Positions 27,393 through 36,360 of a stretch of DNA of 64,000 bases are shown here, piece after piece. Made by a program: the position numbers and the translations under genes. The notes below the pieces were generated by a model, which ran no database searches, had not been told where the DNA came from, and was given only the letters and a program-made list of their open reading frames with translations. The stretch comes from Myxococcales bacterium (GTDB lineage Bacteria > Myxococcota_C > UBA6777): NCBI GenBank assembly GCA_020632975.1, contig JACKEL010000008.1, forward strand, positions 1-64,000, in the 5' to 3' direction. Within the stretch, counting starts at the first letter, position 1. Each line of letters starts with the position of its first letter.

Positions 27393-27776
27393 CTATTTCT
27401 CTTGCGAAAAACTTCGGGCGGTATGCCACTCGATCTGCACCGCATCAACGAGGCTTGCGGGATAACCTTCTTCTAACAACAACTGGCGCAAAGCCCGTTC
27501 TTTGGGGGCAAAGCCTTCTCCTTGTTCGATGCGTTCGAGGTCCACTTCGCGTTCAAAGATCAGGGTGATGCGTTGTTGATCTCCTTGGAAGACAGGGCTT
27601 CCCCGTCCGATGACCAGCGTCAAAGTATGGTCTGTTTTTTTGTAGGATTTTTCAAAGCGTGCGCAGGCCCGCATCACGATAGATTCGTAACGCGGCGCCA
27701 TCACAAAGGCCCCGTACCACCGCGAAAAGAGCGCGGCACCTCCAAAAAGCCCAACCAAGATCAACCAAGGCCACAT
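27393..27776 (-). CDS. Small membrane-anchored unknown protein
   Basis: 127 residues starting at ATG 27776 (GGGTAGGGACG upstream). An N-terminal helix, WLILVGLFGGAALFSRW, is followed by a soluble alpha/beta domain (TLTLVIGRGSPVFQGDQQRITLIFEREVDLERI). No family recognised. It begins 5 bp after the stop of the RlmD-type gene, so it is very likely co-transcribed with it. Confidence 0.65.
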   Translation of the reverse strand: MWPWLILVGLFGGAALFSRWYGAFVMAPRYESIVMRACARFEKSYKKTDHTLTLVIGRGSPVFQGDQQRITLIFEREVDLERIEQGEGFAPKERALRQLLLEEGYPASLVDAVQIEWHTARSFSQEK

Positions 27777-27781
27777 CGTCC

Positions 27782-29389
27782 CTACCCTTTCGATGGGATG
27801 GCATTCCCCGTTTGAGCATGATTGCGTTGCAACCAAACAACTGCTTCAAGGTGCGCGGTTTGCGGCATAAGATCGACGATCTCTAGATGTTTCAGATGAT
27901 AGCCACGCTCGATCCATCCGCGCATATCACGCGCCAAGGTAGCAGGATCACAAGAAACATACAGGATATTGGGCGGCGCCAACGCATGGATCTGCTGCAT
28001 CATCTCTTTGGCGATCCCACGGCGCGGGGGGTCCACAAGCAAAGCGTCCACGCGCATCGACATCTTGGAACACAAATCCCCGAGGGTATCGAAGCGATCG
28101 TCAAATCGCAGCACATCAAGGACCGCACCTTGCGTTTGTTTAGAGGCTTGGAGTTCTTGCCACGTTTGTTGGGCATCTTCGACAGCTTGCGGGTTTCCTT
28201 CGAGGGCCAACACACGTTCACAGTGTGGGGCCACAGCAAAGGTCAGGTTCCCGCTTCCTGCATAGATCTCAACAAGATGACGCGGTTGGCAACGTTGGAC
28301 GAGCTGGCGAACAGCTTCGCGAAGCACCTGATTTTGTTGAAAGTTTGCTTGCGCAAAGCCTTCCGCGCGGTAGCGCACGCCTTCTTCACCAAGCTGTAAG
28401 ACTTCTTCTCCCCATCGCAACAGACAACGCGTATCGAGCCATAGCGACGCTCCAATCAGCCCCCGTGCCTCGGGCGTCATCTTTTCTAGCCAAGAAGCGA
28501 ACTCTTCTCGCGCATCATCGATGCGGGTGGTGTTCCACTCTCGCGCAGAAACATCGAGATGAAAAGACAACAAGACAGCGGATGTTGGGGTCGGTAAGGC
28601 AGCAAACAGACCATCCAAAGAGTCATAAGAGAAAGTCGCATCGCTCGGTGTTTCGGTGGTTTCGGATGCACTTTTCGCTTGCGAGCGTTCCATCTCTCCA
28701 GAAGACAACATGCAGATCTCATGAAGCGGCAAGATCAGCTTGGGGACATGTTCTTGCAGGATCGTGAGGATATTTTGCAAAGAAGGATGAAGGATCGGGC
28801 AAAGAGACACAGGGATGTGTTGCCTAGAGGCTCTTGCAAAAAAGCCGACTTTTCCGAGGGAATCGACATGCAAACGCGCACGATCTCGACAGGACCACAT
28901 CTTGGGAGCCACCGCGATCTTTGGAAGATCTTCGACCTCGATCTTTCCGATCCTTCGGAGAGTTTCGAACAAGATCTGCTGTTTGGCTTCGCGTTGTGTG
29001 TCCGAGGCCAGATGTTGCCACTCGCAACCACCGCAAGTACCGAAGTGATGGCACTGTGGCTCAGCACGTTGTGACGAGCCCTCTAAGATCTCGACCAACT
29101 CACCTTGCCAATAACGCGGCTGCAACGAAGTAACGCGAGCCTGTACCCGATCTCCAGGAGCGGTGAGCGGGATAAAAACGGCGCGTCCTTGATCATCGCG
29201 TCCGACACCTTGGCCTTGTGCGCTAAGGTCGCGGATCTCGACAGTATGGATCTGCCCGATCTCTTCGCTACGTTCGTGGTTTGGTTCTTTTTTTTGTTTT
29301 GGGCGGTGTTGCCCATCACGTCGATGACGACGTGTTCCTTGTTCCTCTCGCTCCCGTCGATCGCGCGACGGACGTCCACGGCTCCCCAC
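27782..29389 (-). CDS. RlmD/RumA-type 23S rRNA (uracil-5-)-methyltransferase
   Basis: 535 residues of the TrmA/RlmD/RlmCD family. An unusually basic ~40-residue N-terminal extension precedes a TRAM domain (IRDLSAQGQGVGRDDQGRAVFI). Next are the iron-sulphur cysteines in CHHFGTCGGCEWQHL, a middle insertion, SAM motif EIYAGSGNLTFAVA, DPPRRGI and the catalytic Cys in YVSCDPATLARD, and a terminal Glu. The GTG start is supported by GAGGAG eight bases upstream, located inside the end of the preceding gene (2-bp gap), so translation is probably coupled. The exact uridine target (23S or tRNA) is not decidable here. Confidence 0.88.
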   Translation of the reverse strand: MGSRGRPSRDRREREEQGTRRHRRDGQHRPKQKKEPNHERSEEIGQIHTVEIRDLSAQGQGVGRDDQGRAVFIPLTAPGDRVQARVTSLQPRYWQGELVEILEGSSQRAEPQCHHFGTCGGCEWQHLASDTQREAKQQILFETLRRIGKIEVEDLPKIAVAPKMWSCRDRARLHVDSLGKVGFFARASRQHIPVSLCPILHPSLQNILTILQEHVPKLILPLHEICMLSSGEMERSQAKSASETTETPSDATFSYDSLDGLFAALPTPTSAVLLSFHLDVSAREWNTTRIDDAREEFASWLEKMTPEARGLIGASLWLDTRCLLRWGEEVLQLGEEGVRYRAEGFAQANFQQNQVLREAVRQLVQRCQPRHLVEIYAGSGNLTFAVAPHCERVLALEGNPQAVEDAQQTWQELQASKQTQGAVLDVLRFDDRFDTLGDLCSKMSMRVDALLVDPPRRGIAKEMMQQIHALAPPNILYVSCDPATLARDMRGWIERGYHLKHLEIVDLMPQTAHLEAVVWLQRNHAQTGNAIPSKG

Positions 29390-29391
29390 GC

Positions 29392-30204
29392 TTAGAACTC
29401 CTCGCTCTCTGGCTCAAGCCATACAGGCGCATTGATTTGGACATCCAACATCCGCGCTGCATAACCGTTTCGAGCCGCGATCTCCAACAGACCAAAGCTG
29501 TTGAAGTAGGCCACCATCTCTCCTACACCAACATCTGAAAAAGTCTGATGAATCCCACCATGGATCTGGTGTGCACCCACATGGAGCTGGACTCCAGACA
29601 AATCACCAAACATCCGCAAAAGACCGCGCGAGATATTGGTGCAAAGGTTGCCGAATCGATCGATCTCGATCACGCGTCCCCAGATGCGTTGTCCATCACC
29701 TTCCACATCGAAAAGGTCCATCTCTACGGGATCATCAATGGGCGTCCCCAACTCAGGAAGAGGTCTTCCTGCCGCAAGATGCGCGGCGATGGGGGAAAAG
29801 ATGTCGCGCCCATGGAATGTATGAGAGACTTCACTGCGCCAAAACTCTGGCTTATCGAGGTGCATCACGCGGATCTTGGGAAAACGTTGCAACGACGGCC
29901 ACAACACGCCATTGTCAGGTGCAACAAAGAAATGCCCCCCAGCATTGGCGGCGATCGCACGACGCGAACTCCCGACACCAGGGTCCACGACCACCAAGTG
30001 GATGCTCCCTGCAGGAAAGACCTCCACAGCAGACCACAACAAAAAGGCCGCCTTTTGGACATCTTGGGGGCTCACTTGGTGGCTCAAGTCGATGATATGG
30101 GTCTCAGGTGCGATCCCAGCGATCACGCCTTTCATGATCCCCACATAAGCATCTTGGGTCCCAAAGTCCGTAATCATCGTAACGAGAGGTCGCCGCTCGC
30201 TCAT
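29392..30204 (-). CDS. SAM hydroxide adenosyltransferase (DUF62 family)
   Basis: 270 residues of the family that hydrolyses S-adenosylmethionine to adenosine and methionine and is related to fluorinase and chlorinase. Motifs: MITDFGTQDAYVGIMKG (N-terminal Asp), VVDPGVGSSRRAI (the Asp/Arg/His-type water-activating set includes this Arg), APDNGVLWP, SHTFHGRDIFSPIAAHLA and IDRFGNLCTNI. Its Shine-Dalgarno GAGGAA overlaps the stop of the upstream nucleotidyltransferase gene, indicating coupling. Lack of the halogenase-specific loop cannot be checked reliably, but hydrolase is the common form. Confidence 0.9.
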   Translation of the reverse strand: MSERRPLVTMITDFGTQDAYVGIMKGVIAGIAPETHIIDLSHQVSPQDVQKAAFLLWSAVEVFPAGSIHLVVVDPGVGSSRRAIAANAGGHFFVAPDNGVLWPSLQRFPKIRVMHLDKPEFWRSEVSHTFHGRDIFSPIAAHLAAGRPLPELGTPIDDPVEMDLFDVEGDGQRIWGRVIEIDRFGNLCTNISRGLLRMFGDLSGVQLHVGAHQIHGGIHQTFSDVGVGEMVAYFNSFGLLEIAARNGYAARMLDVQINAPVWLEPESEEF

Positions 30205-30209
30205 GCTGC

Positions 30210-30929
30210 TTATTCCTCGCTTTGGCCGCGGTGGGTTTGGATCAGGTGCGTAAGATTTTCACGCGCAAAGTTCAAACGCTCGGGTGTACCGATGTCGATC
30301 CAAGTCCCTTTGTAGGGGTGGATATAAAGTTCTTTCACATGGGGAAAGACATCGTACTCCACAGAAAAGCTATCGCGATCAGGGAAGTAGCTTTTGATCG
30401 ATTCATTGAAGAGATAGACACCACCGTTGATATGTCCCGCGCCTTCGTGGGTGGGATCTTTTTCCACAAACTGCTCGATGTGTAGCGTATCGGGATCAAA
30501 GATCAAACGTCCGTAGCTACGGGCATCATCGACCTCGACACCCAGCAAGATCCCATCCATCTCAGGGCGCAGCGAACTTGCCATATCGCGCAACGACGCA
30601 TCCAACAAGATATCGCCATTGAGCACAAAGGTAGGGAAACGCGTGATCGCAGTCATCGCATTTTTGATCGCCCCACCTGTTCCCAGCTTTTTCTCTTCGC
30701 GAACATAACGAATAGGAATCCCCGCAAGGCTCGATCCTACGCGTTCTTGCAACACATCATGCAAGTGACCGCTCGCCAACACCACTTCTTCGACGCCTGC
30801 ATCGACCAACAATTCGATTTGATGTTGCAACACGGTTTTGCCGCCGATCTCCAATAGGATCTTCGGGGTATCACGTGTAATATCGCCTAGACGCGTTGAC
30901 AAACCACCACAAAGCAAGATCGCTTGCAT
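30210..30929 (-). CDS. Sugar-1-phosphate nucleotidyltransferase
   Basis: 239 residues. The N-terminal NTP-binding signature MQAILLCGGLSTRLGDITRDTPKILLEIGGKTVLQHQIE and later FVLNGDILLD (metal-binding Asp) and a C-terminal GTWIDIGTPERL place it in the NTP_transferase family. It is close to HddC/mannose-1-phosphate guanylyltransferase and glucose-1-phosphate thymidylyltransferase types. Start ATG 30929 has a strong GGAGGAAGA Shine-Dalgarno and is preferred to an upstream in-frame start at 31085. First gene of a minus-strand set running to 27393. Nucleotide and sugar specificity are not determined. Confidence 0.87.
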   Translation of the reverse strand: MQAILLCGGLSTRLGDITRDTPKILLEIGGKTVLQHQIELLVDAGVEEVVLASGHLHDVLQERVGSSLAGIPIRYVREEKKLGTGGAIKNAMTAITRFPTFVLNGDILLDASLRDMASSLRPEMDGILLGVEVDDARSYGRLIFDPDTLHIEQFVEKDPTHEGAGHINGGVYLFNESIKSYFPDRDSFSVEYDVFPHVKELYIHPYKGTWIDIGTPERLNFARENLTHLIQTHRGQSEE

Positions 30930-31282
30930 TCTTCCTCCATCGATCAAAGTCCTTCTCAAAGGCCCATGGATTGGCTTCAAACCATCCATCTCATGCTCCA
31001 AGAGCACCACCAAAGAAGGAGCGTTCCTCTTCAACAAGGCGCGTATCATAACGCTTCCCCCACCCTCGCGCAACCCAAAGACCACATCCTTCTTTTTCTT
31101 CCCAATCCCCCCATCTCACCGCGTCCATACAACGATAACTTCGCGAGGCAAGGACCACGCATCTCTAGCACGCTGGCAGCCCGCCCCAAAGATGTGTATC
31201 ATCGCCCCACAAGGCATCTTTTACGGCTCTCACAGAAGAGTCGTCGCCGCCCATCCTATCGTTGTTTTGGAGGAAAGTGATC
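30930..31282. other. Divergent intergenic region
   Basis: 353 bp between divergent genes (minus-strand nucleotidyltransferase operon and plus-strand HEAT protein). It must carry promoters for both. I see no gene; the short frames on either strand lack start signals. Confidence 0.5.
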
Positions 31283-33583
31283 TTGACAAGGCATCTTCTT
31301 TCTTTGGTCTGTTTGGTTTCTATCTTTGGCCCAGCGTCGCTTTACGCGGCTCCCCCTGCGCGCCCCACCTCGCGACCTCAAACGCCGCCCACCTTGCGGA
31401 TCTCCCCCCCCAAACAAAATCAACCCATCCCCCCAAAGCCCGAACCTGACGAGGCTTTCCGCTCTGTGGATCTCAGCCAAGGTATCCCAACCTCACTACC
31501 TTTTGCCCCCAAAAAACAAGAAAAGCGTCCTGTACGACGAAAAAAACGCAGCCTGTATCCCCCGCTACCGCTCCTCCAAAAGCAAACCACCACTGAGCTT
31601 GTGGGTCTTTTTCAGAGGCGTAACTGGGACCAACAACGCGATGTCATTGAAGAAGTCGTGCGTCGTGGTAGTACAAGTATCCCTCTTTTAAAGAGTGCCC
31701 TTCAGCAAAAACGCCCACGCACCCGACTCTTAGCAGCGATAGCGCTCGCCCATCTCAAGCATCCAGCAGGTCTCCCTGTTTTGTTGGAGATGGCCGAACA
31801 ATTCCATGACCAAGGAGGCTTGCTAATCTTGGGAGGCTTTTTGGCTTATGGTATCCGTGCAGAAGCCCCTTTGTGCGAAGTCTTGAAGAAGACCAAACAC
31901 CCCCAACTTTTCTTGCAAGCTTTTGGGATGCTCCAAGTTTCCCGATGTTACCGCATCTTGTTGCGATTCCTCGCTTCTCCAGATGAACAGATTCAACAAT
32001 CTGCTTTCAACGCCTTGCAACGTATGCCCCACAACATCCAGCGCTCTTTGATCCTGCGTTCCCTGCGCAAACCTCGCCAAACGACCGAGTTTTACGCAAA
32101 CTTGTTGCGGATGCTACCCAACTTCCCAAACAACCAAACCATCGCCACCTTGATGTTTTTTCGCAAACACAAAAACCCATCGCTGCGCTTTCTTGCGCGC
32201 ATCTTGCTCGAAGATATCGCCGCACAAGCCTACAAGCATGCACCCAAATGGATCCCCAGACCACCGCGTCGCCCCGTCGATCCATTGTGGAGACTTTGGC
32301 AACAACAGGCCGCCAAAGGCATGTCACATTACGTACGTATGAGAACCCCCGCACCTCTCGACAAGATTGTAACTCCCGTCCCTTCCGAACGAAGTTGGGT
32401 GCTCTATCGTCTCATCCACCCGCTTTTTGGGGTGGGTTGGATGCCCTTGTTCATCTATTGCGACCAGTGGAAACAACCCAAGTTCCCGATACGTGGAAAA
32501 CATTGGAAGCTCGCTTTGCCTTATGAAGAGTTCCAAGCCCTTCTTGCGAGCTTCCAAAAAAGAGGATTCTTCCGCCTCTACCCCAACACAGGCTACAGAC
32601 GAGAGATCACCCTCCATGTCCATGGAAAACAGCGGACTGTACGCTCGGGTGAAGCACGTTATATCGGATTTGAAACGCTCGAACGAGACCTGAGAAAACT
32701 CGCAACGCGCGCAAAGATCGGCTTGATCTTTCGAGACCTCTTTCAACGCAAAGACGAAGACGATGTTTTTTCCGAAGGTGCCATCGGTCAGTGGGCTTTT
32801 CGCAGTCTCGACGCCCTGCCCCCTGCCAAGTGGTCCCCCACAAACCATTGGCGAGGAATGGCTGATCTAGAAAGCGTCTTTTCTGCGCTGCGTGCGATGT
32901 TCCGCTATCTCCCCACCCGAACGCGCCTCGTATCCGTCGATATCCAAAAAGAAAAAGTCCGAACCAGCACCCTGCTTTTCGGCGCACGCATACTCAGCCG
33001 CCAAACCCTTGAAGGGCTGGATCGCTCTCAACGCCTCCGTGGTGTAAAAGCCAATGGGATCGGGGTGATCTACCTATCCATGGACAAGATCGAACAAGCC
33101 ATCTTTGATGCGCGCCGCTTGCTGATCCCCCAAGGAACCAACGCTTCGCGCCGATTTGCGCCCAAGATCTCGCTGCTTTCGGTCCTCTACAAGACTTTGT
33201 CCTCTTCGGATGTCCAAACGCTCTCGCTGTCTTGGGAAAAACAACCCAAGAAGGTCCCTCTCTGCCAACTCGTAAAACAACCGACACCTCGAAAGATCTG
33301 TCGCTCTTTTTCTTTGTATCGACTCTCTTTTCAACTCAAAGTCCGCGATCACATCGCCTTGTTGAAAACGCTTTCCTCGCTAGCACAACACTCACGTGCA
33401 GATCGCGTCCTTGCGTTGCGCCTCAATCCATCGGGCTTTCCTGATCGCGCACGCTACTCCATCATCCTCCAAGCCCATCTCGAACTATTGTCTCCGCTCC
33501 AAGCTCCAAGCCCCAAACACCCATTCCTGTCCCTCCCCGCACACGACAAACGCCCCAACCCTTTTCTCCCCATCTACCCCTAA
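31283..33583 (+). CDS. Exported HEAT-repeat protein, unknown
   Basis: 766 residues. I place the start at TTG 31283, nine bases after GGAGG; that gives a normal signal peptide (TRHLLSLVCLVSIFGPASLYAA). A Pro-rich linker (PARPTSRPQTPPT...PPKPEP) follows, then HEAT-like helical repeats from about residue 100 to 330 (RTRLLAAIALAHLKHPAGLPVLLEMAE, RFLARILLEDIAAQ). A beta-rich C-terminal half has a possible calcineurin-unrelated fold. No catalytic motif is seen. Stops 24 bp before the convergent TetR gene. Confidence 0.75.
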   Translation: MTRHLLSLVCLVSIFGPASLYAAPPARPTSRPQTPPTLRISPPKQNQPIPPKPEPDEAFRSVDLSQGIPTSLPFAPKKQEKRPVRRKKRSLYPPLPLLQKQTTTELVGLFQRRNWDQQRDVIEEVVRRGSTSIPLLKSALQQKRPRTRLLAAIALAHLKHPAGLPVLLEMAEQFHDQGGLLILGGFLAYGIRAEAPLCEVLKKTKHPQLFLQAFGMLQVSRCYRILLRFLASPDEQIQQSAFNALQRMPHNIQRSLILRSLRKPRQTTEFYANLLRMLPNFPNNQTIATLMFFRKHKNPSLRFLARILLEDIAAQAYKHAPKWIPRPPRRPVDPLWRLWQQQAAKGMSHYVRMRTPAPLDKIVTPVPSERSWVLYRLIHPLFGVGWMPLFIYCDQWKQPKFPIRGKHWKLALPYEEFQALLASFQKRGFFRLYPNTGYRREITLHVHGKQRTVRSGEARYIGFETLERDLRKLATRAKIGLIFRDLFQRKDEDDVFSEGAIGQWAFRSLDALPPAKWSPTNHWRGMADLESVFSALRAMFRYLPTRTRLVSVDIQKEKVRTSTLLFGARILSRQTLEGLDRSQRLRGVKANGIGVIYLSMDKIEQAIFDARRLLIPQGTNASRRFAPKISLLSVLYKTLSSSDVQTLSLSWEKQPKKVPLCQLVKQPTPRKICRSFSLYRLSFQLKVRDHIALLKTLSSLAQHSRADRVLALRLNPSGFPDRARYSIILQAHLELLSPLQAPSPKHPFLSLPAHDKRPNPFLPIYP

Positions 33584-33607
33584 CACCCGTACCCTTTCCT
33601 CTCCCCC

Positions 33608-34267
33608 CTAAGACATCGAACCCGTCTTCGCCAACGGGTGTTCCTTGACCAACAGATAGCCCAAGATAATATGCTCTAACTCTTGGAATATCCGTTCTTT
33701 GGAAGGCGAGTCTTCTTGGTAATGATGTTCATGTACCACATTTGAAACGATCTGAATCAAGATCCACGCGGAGATATCGGGATCTTCCACATACAAAGCG
33801 GGATGCAATTGGATCAAGTTTGCCAAAGAAGCTCGCAGCCGCTCGCGACAAGCTTGCTTGAACTGGGCAAGTTCATCTGAAAAAGGAGCCTTCGACCAAA
33901 ACATCCGATGCAACGTGGGGGTGTCCTGGTGGTGCTCATCCATCAAAGCCAACACCGCCCGCACAAGATATTCAGGAGGTTGTGCTCTCACTGAAGAAGC
34001 TCCCAAGACTTTTTCCAAAGCCCCAAATACCCGCTCAGAGTGTTGCTTCAGCAGCTGCAACAAGATCGCTTCTTTGTTGGGAAAGTATTGATACAACGAA
34101 CCAATCGAAACACCCGCCCGCTCAGCGATCTCATTGGTGGTCGCGCTTTCAAAGTCTTTTTCTTCAAAGAGATGGATCGCTGCGTCGAGGATCCATTGGA
34201 ACATCTGACGAGAACGTTCTTGGACTGGGGCTTTGCGGAGGGCAAAAGGATCTTGTGACTTGGACAT
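33608..34267 (-). CDS. TetR-family transcriptional regulator
   Basis: 219 residues from ATG 34267 (GAGG upstream; the start at 34468 would add an unlikely tail). The N-terminal helix-turn-helix reads ILDAAIHLFEEKDFESATTNEIAERAGVSIGSLYQYFPNKEAILLQLL, the classic TetR pattern. The ligand-binding half is helical. Targets are unknown; the adjacent 554-bp non-coding stretch could contain its operator. Confidence 0.93.
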   Translation of the reverse strand: MSKSQDPFALRKAPVQERSRQMFQWILDAAIHLFEEKDFESATTNEIAERAGVSIGSLYQYFPNKEAILLQLLKQHSERVFGALEKVLGASSVRAQPPEYLVRAVLALMDEHHQDTPTLHRMFWSKAPFSDELAQFKQACRERLRASLANLIQLHPALYVEDPDISAWILIQIVSNVVHEHHYQEDSPSKERIFQELEHIILGYLLVKEHPLAKTGSMS

Positions 34268-34821
34268 CCCAAACCTCAACCTTGCGCTAAAAATGGCCAT
34301 CTTGAAAACAAAAACAGGATGGTTGTTGAACATCCTTTTTACAAGGATCGGCTGCGCAAAGAAACCATCCCAAGGCACGATCACTTCTTTATACGGATGA
34401 CGTTGGTGCTGTGAAGTTTTCGCCACGATGTGGGGCAGGAGCTCAACAAGACCGCAGATGCGGACCATCCGAAGAGAGAGGACCCATCGCTACGCTTGGG
34501 CCGCTACCAAACATAACCCAACGCCACTGCAATCAACAACACCGCGACTATCCCTTCAGCCGCTCCCCAAACCAGACAGACACGACAAAGTGCGACAACG
34601 TCGGACTTTACAGCCCAACCGAGGTTGGGATAAGCAAAGGAATGTTGGACGATTGAATACCTACCAACAAAAGGGGTCTGTACAAAGCGATGATAGAACC
34701 AGCGAAGGCTCGATAACTCGTCTAAGAATGCAGCACCTAGGTTTGGTGTGGTTGCTTCGATCTCGCTGGTCTATCTTCGTGCTGTATCCGAGAAAGTCGA
34801 AAACAACATGTTGGAGGTTCT
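34268..34821. other. Long intergenic region with a start-less open frame
   Basis: 554 bp between divergent genes. On the minus strand a frame stays open for 88 codons from 34770 to a stop at 34504-34506. Its translation is protein-like, with a hydrophobic C-terminus ending EGIVAVLLIAVALGYVW, but it has no usable start codon, so it could be a gene remnant. A hairpin CCCAAC-CGAG-GTTGGG lies near 34613-34628 on the plus strand. No tRNA found. Confidence 0.4.
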
Positions 34822-35412
34822 ATGTTACGAAGAATGCTGCTTTGTAGTGTGTGGATGATGTTTCTTGTAGCGGTTTTTTTGGGGACGACAAACGCTCAAG
34901 CCAAGTCGCCTCGCTACGGAAATTTTTGTGGAGCGGGCCATGGAAACAGTAGCCCCAAACAGCCAATAGATCAGCTTGATCAAGCATGTAAGCAACACGA
35001 TCTTTGCTGCAAAGGTGGAATCAAAAAAGCGGGTGTTGTTGTGTGTCCATGCCAATGCGATCGAGCCTTTCTTGGGAGCGTCAACGCATTCTTAAGCACC
35101 CCCAAAGGTCGAAAGGCAGGAAAAGCCCGCCGCGCAGCTCTTTTTGCGAAGGGCTTCTACAATGTGCACGCCTGCTTCTGCGAAGGAAAAGCCTGCAAGT
35201 ACAAGATCCGTTGCACGATGAAAAAGAAATGCGTGAAGCTCAAGAAAAAACGCTGCGTGAAAGTGCCTAGCTGCGGCATTGATAAACAGTGTGGGCCAGG
35301 AAAGACACCAGGACTCGTTGGAAAGTGTCTCCGTTGTAAGACCAAGAAGATTTGTAAGCGCTTTGCAGGAAAGAACTTCTGCTTCACGATGCCTGTTTGT
35401 GAAAGAAAGTAG
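34822..35412 (+). CDS. Secreted phospholipase A2-like protein with Cys/Lys-rich tail
   Basis: 196 residues. A signal peptide (MLLCSVWMMFLVAVFLGTTNAQA) is followed by the calcium-loop-like YGNFCGAGHGN and the catalytic helix DQLDQACKQHDLCC (His59-Asp60), then CQCDRAFLG (Asp80). This is the order YGxxCGxG / CxxHDxC / CxCDxxF of phospholipase A2, with the His/Asp pair preserved, so it would hydrolyse the sn-2 ester of phospholipids with Ca2+. From about residue 115 a Cys/Lys-rich tail (CTMKKKCVKLKKKRC) is unlike PLA2 and could bind acidic lipid. GGAGG precedes ATG by five bases. Faces the repeat protein at 35594. Confidence 0.8.
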   Translation: MLRRMLLCSVWMMFLVAVFLGTTNAQAKSPRYGNFCGAGHGNSSPKQPIDQLDQACKQHDLCCKGGIKKAGVVVCPCQCDRAFLGSVNAFLSTPKGRKAGKARRAALFAKGFYNVHACFCEGKACKYKIRCTMKKKCVKLKKKRCVKVPSCGIDKQCGPGKTPGLVGKCLRCKTKKICKRFAGKNFCFTMPVCERK

Positions 35413-35507
35413 GGGCTCCCTGCGACGAGTGCTTGCCGCCGTTTTTGGGTAGCCTCAGTAGCTTTGAGCAGCGTTGGTAGCCTTGGGTGGGATGACAGCG
35501 CGCAAAC

Positions 35508-35539
35508 AAAAAAAGGATGGTCATGGACCATCCTTTTTT
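35508..35539. terminator. Bidirectional intrinsic terminator
   Basis: GGATGGTC (35515-35522), loop ATG, GACCATCC (35526-35533), with seven A before and six T after. It works for both converging genes, the phospholipase-like gene (plus) and the repeat protein (minus). Confidence 0.93.
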
Positions 35540-35593
35540 CTACGAAGCATCGAATCTCGATCTTCGCATCAAAGAAACACTAGCTTGGCTAGA

Positions 35594-36205
35594 TTATTTC
35601 TTGACGCAAACACCAAGAGCGTTGCGCTTGTAACCGGGCATACAGGGCTTGCGCAGACATTTGCCAAGGCCACCGATGCGGTACATACCGGGGGGGCAAG
35701 GCATTTTCTTGATGCAAACGCCGTTGATGCGGTGCCAGCCGGGCTTGCAAGGTTTGTTCATGCACTTGCCAAGGCCGCCAATGCGGTACATCCCAGGAGG
35801 GCAAGCCATTTTCTTGATGCAAACGCCATTGATGCGGTGCCAGCCGGGCTTGCAGGGCTTGTTCATGCACTTACCGAGGCCACCGATGCGGTACATCCCG
35901 GGGGGGCAAGGAAGTTTCTTGGTGCAAACGCCGTTGATGCGGTGCCAGCCGGGCTTGCAAGGTTTGTTCATGCACTTGCCAAGGCCCATCACGCGGTACA
36001 TGCCAGGAGGGCAAGCCATTTTCTTCACGCAGACAGCGCCAACGCGGTGCCAGCCGGGTTTGCAGGGCTTGTTACGACATTTGCCAAGGCCCATCAAACG
36101 ATATTGTCCAGGAGGACAGGGTTTTTTTGCGAAACTTTCGGAGGGCAGAAGAAGGAGACCTGCCAAAAAGAAAGTGCTTGCGATTGCAGAAAGAGTCTTT
36201 CTCAT
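35594..36205 (-). CDS. Secreted Cys-rich tandem-repeat protein
   Basis: 203 residues with a signal peptide (TLSAIASTFFLAGLLLLPSESFA) and five repeats of ~35 residues, consensus CPPGMYRIGGLGKCMNKPC then KPGWHRINGVCIKK. DNA repeats follow with a 105-bp period. Each repeat has four Cys, suggesting two disulfides per unit. No family recognised, though the pattern resembles EGF/TIL-like secreted modules. Net positive. The repeats create long antisense open frames that are not genes. Convergent with the phospholipase-like gene and sharing its terminator. Confidence 0.8.
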   Translation of the reverse strand: MRKTLSAIASTFFLAGLLLLPSESFAKKPCPPGQYRLMGLGKCRNKPCKPGWHRVGAVCVKKMACPPGMYRVMGLGKCMNKPCKPGWHRINGVCTKKLPCPPGMYRIGGLGKCMNKPCKPGWHRINGVCIKKMACPPGMYRIGGLGKCMNKPCKPGWHRINGVCIKKMPCPPGMYRIGGLGKCLRKPCMPGYKRNALGVCVKK

Positions 36206-36360
36206 CGTGAACCTCAATGATTTGGGTTGAGTTGTGTGACACACGTTGCCACAATCCGCTGTTTGGACTTTGCTTCAGAAATACCTATTCAAAAAGAAAT
36301 CGAAGGCTCTCTCTTTTTTGGGGGCCTCGATCTCTTGAGAAAAGCGACAAAAAGTACGGA

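Noticed and set aside
35474..36220. Long plus-strand frames opposite the 35-residue repeat gene
   Set aside because: They arise from the 105-bp DNA repeat of the minus-strand gene. They have no signal peptide or Shine-Dalgarno, while the minus-strand frame has both and shares the terminator.
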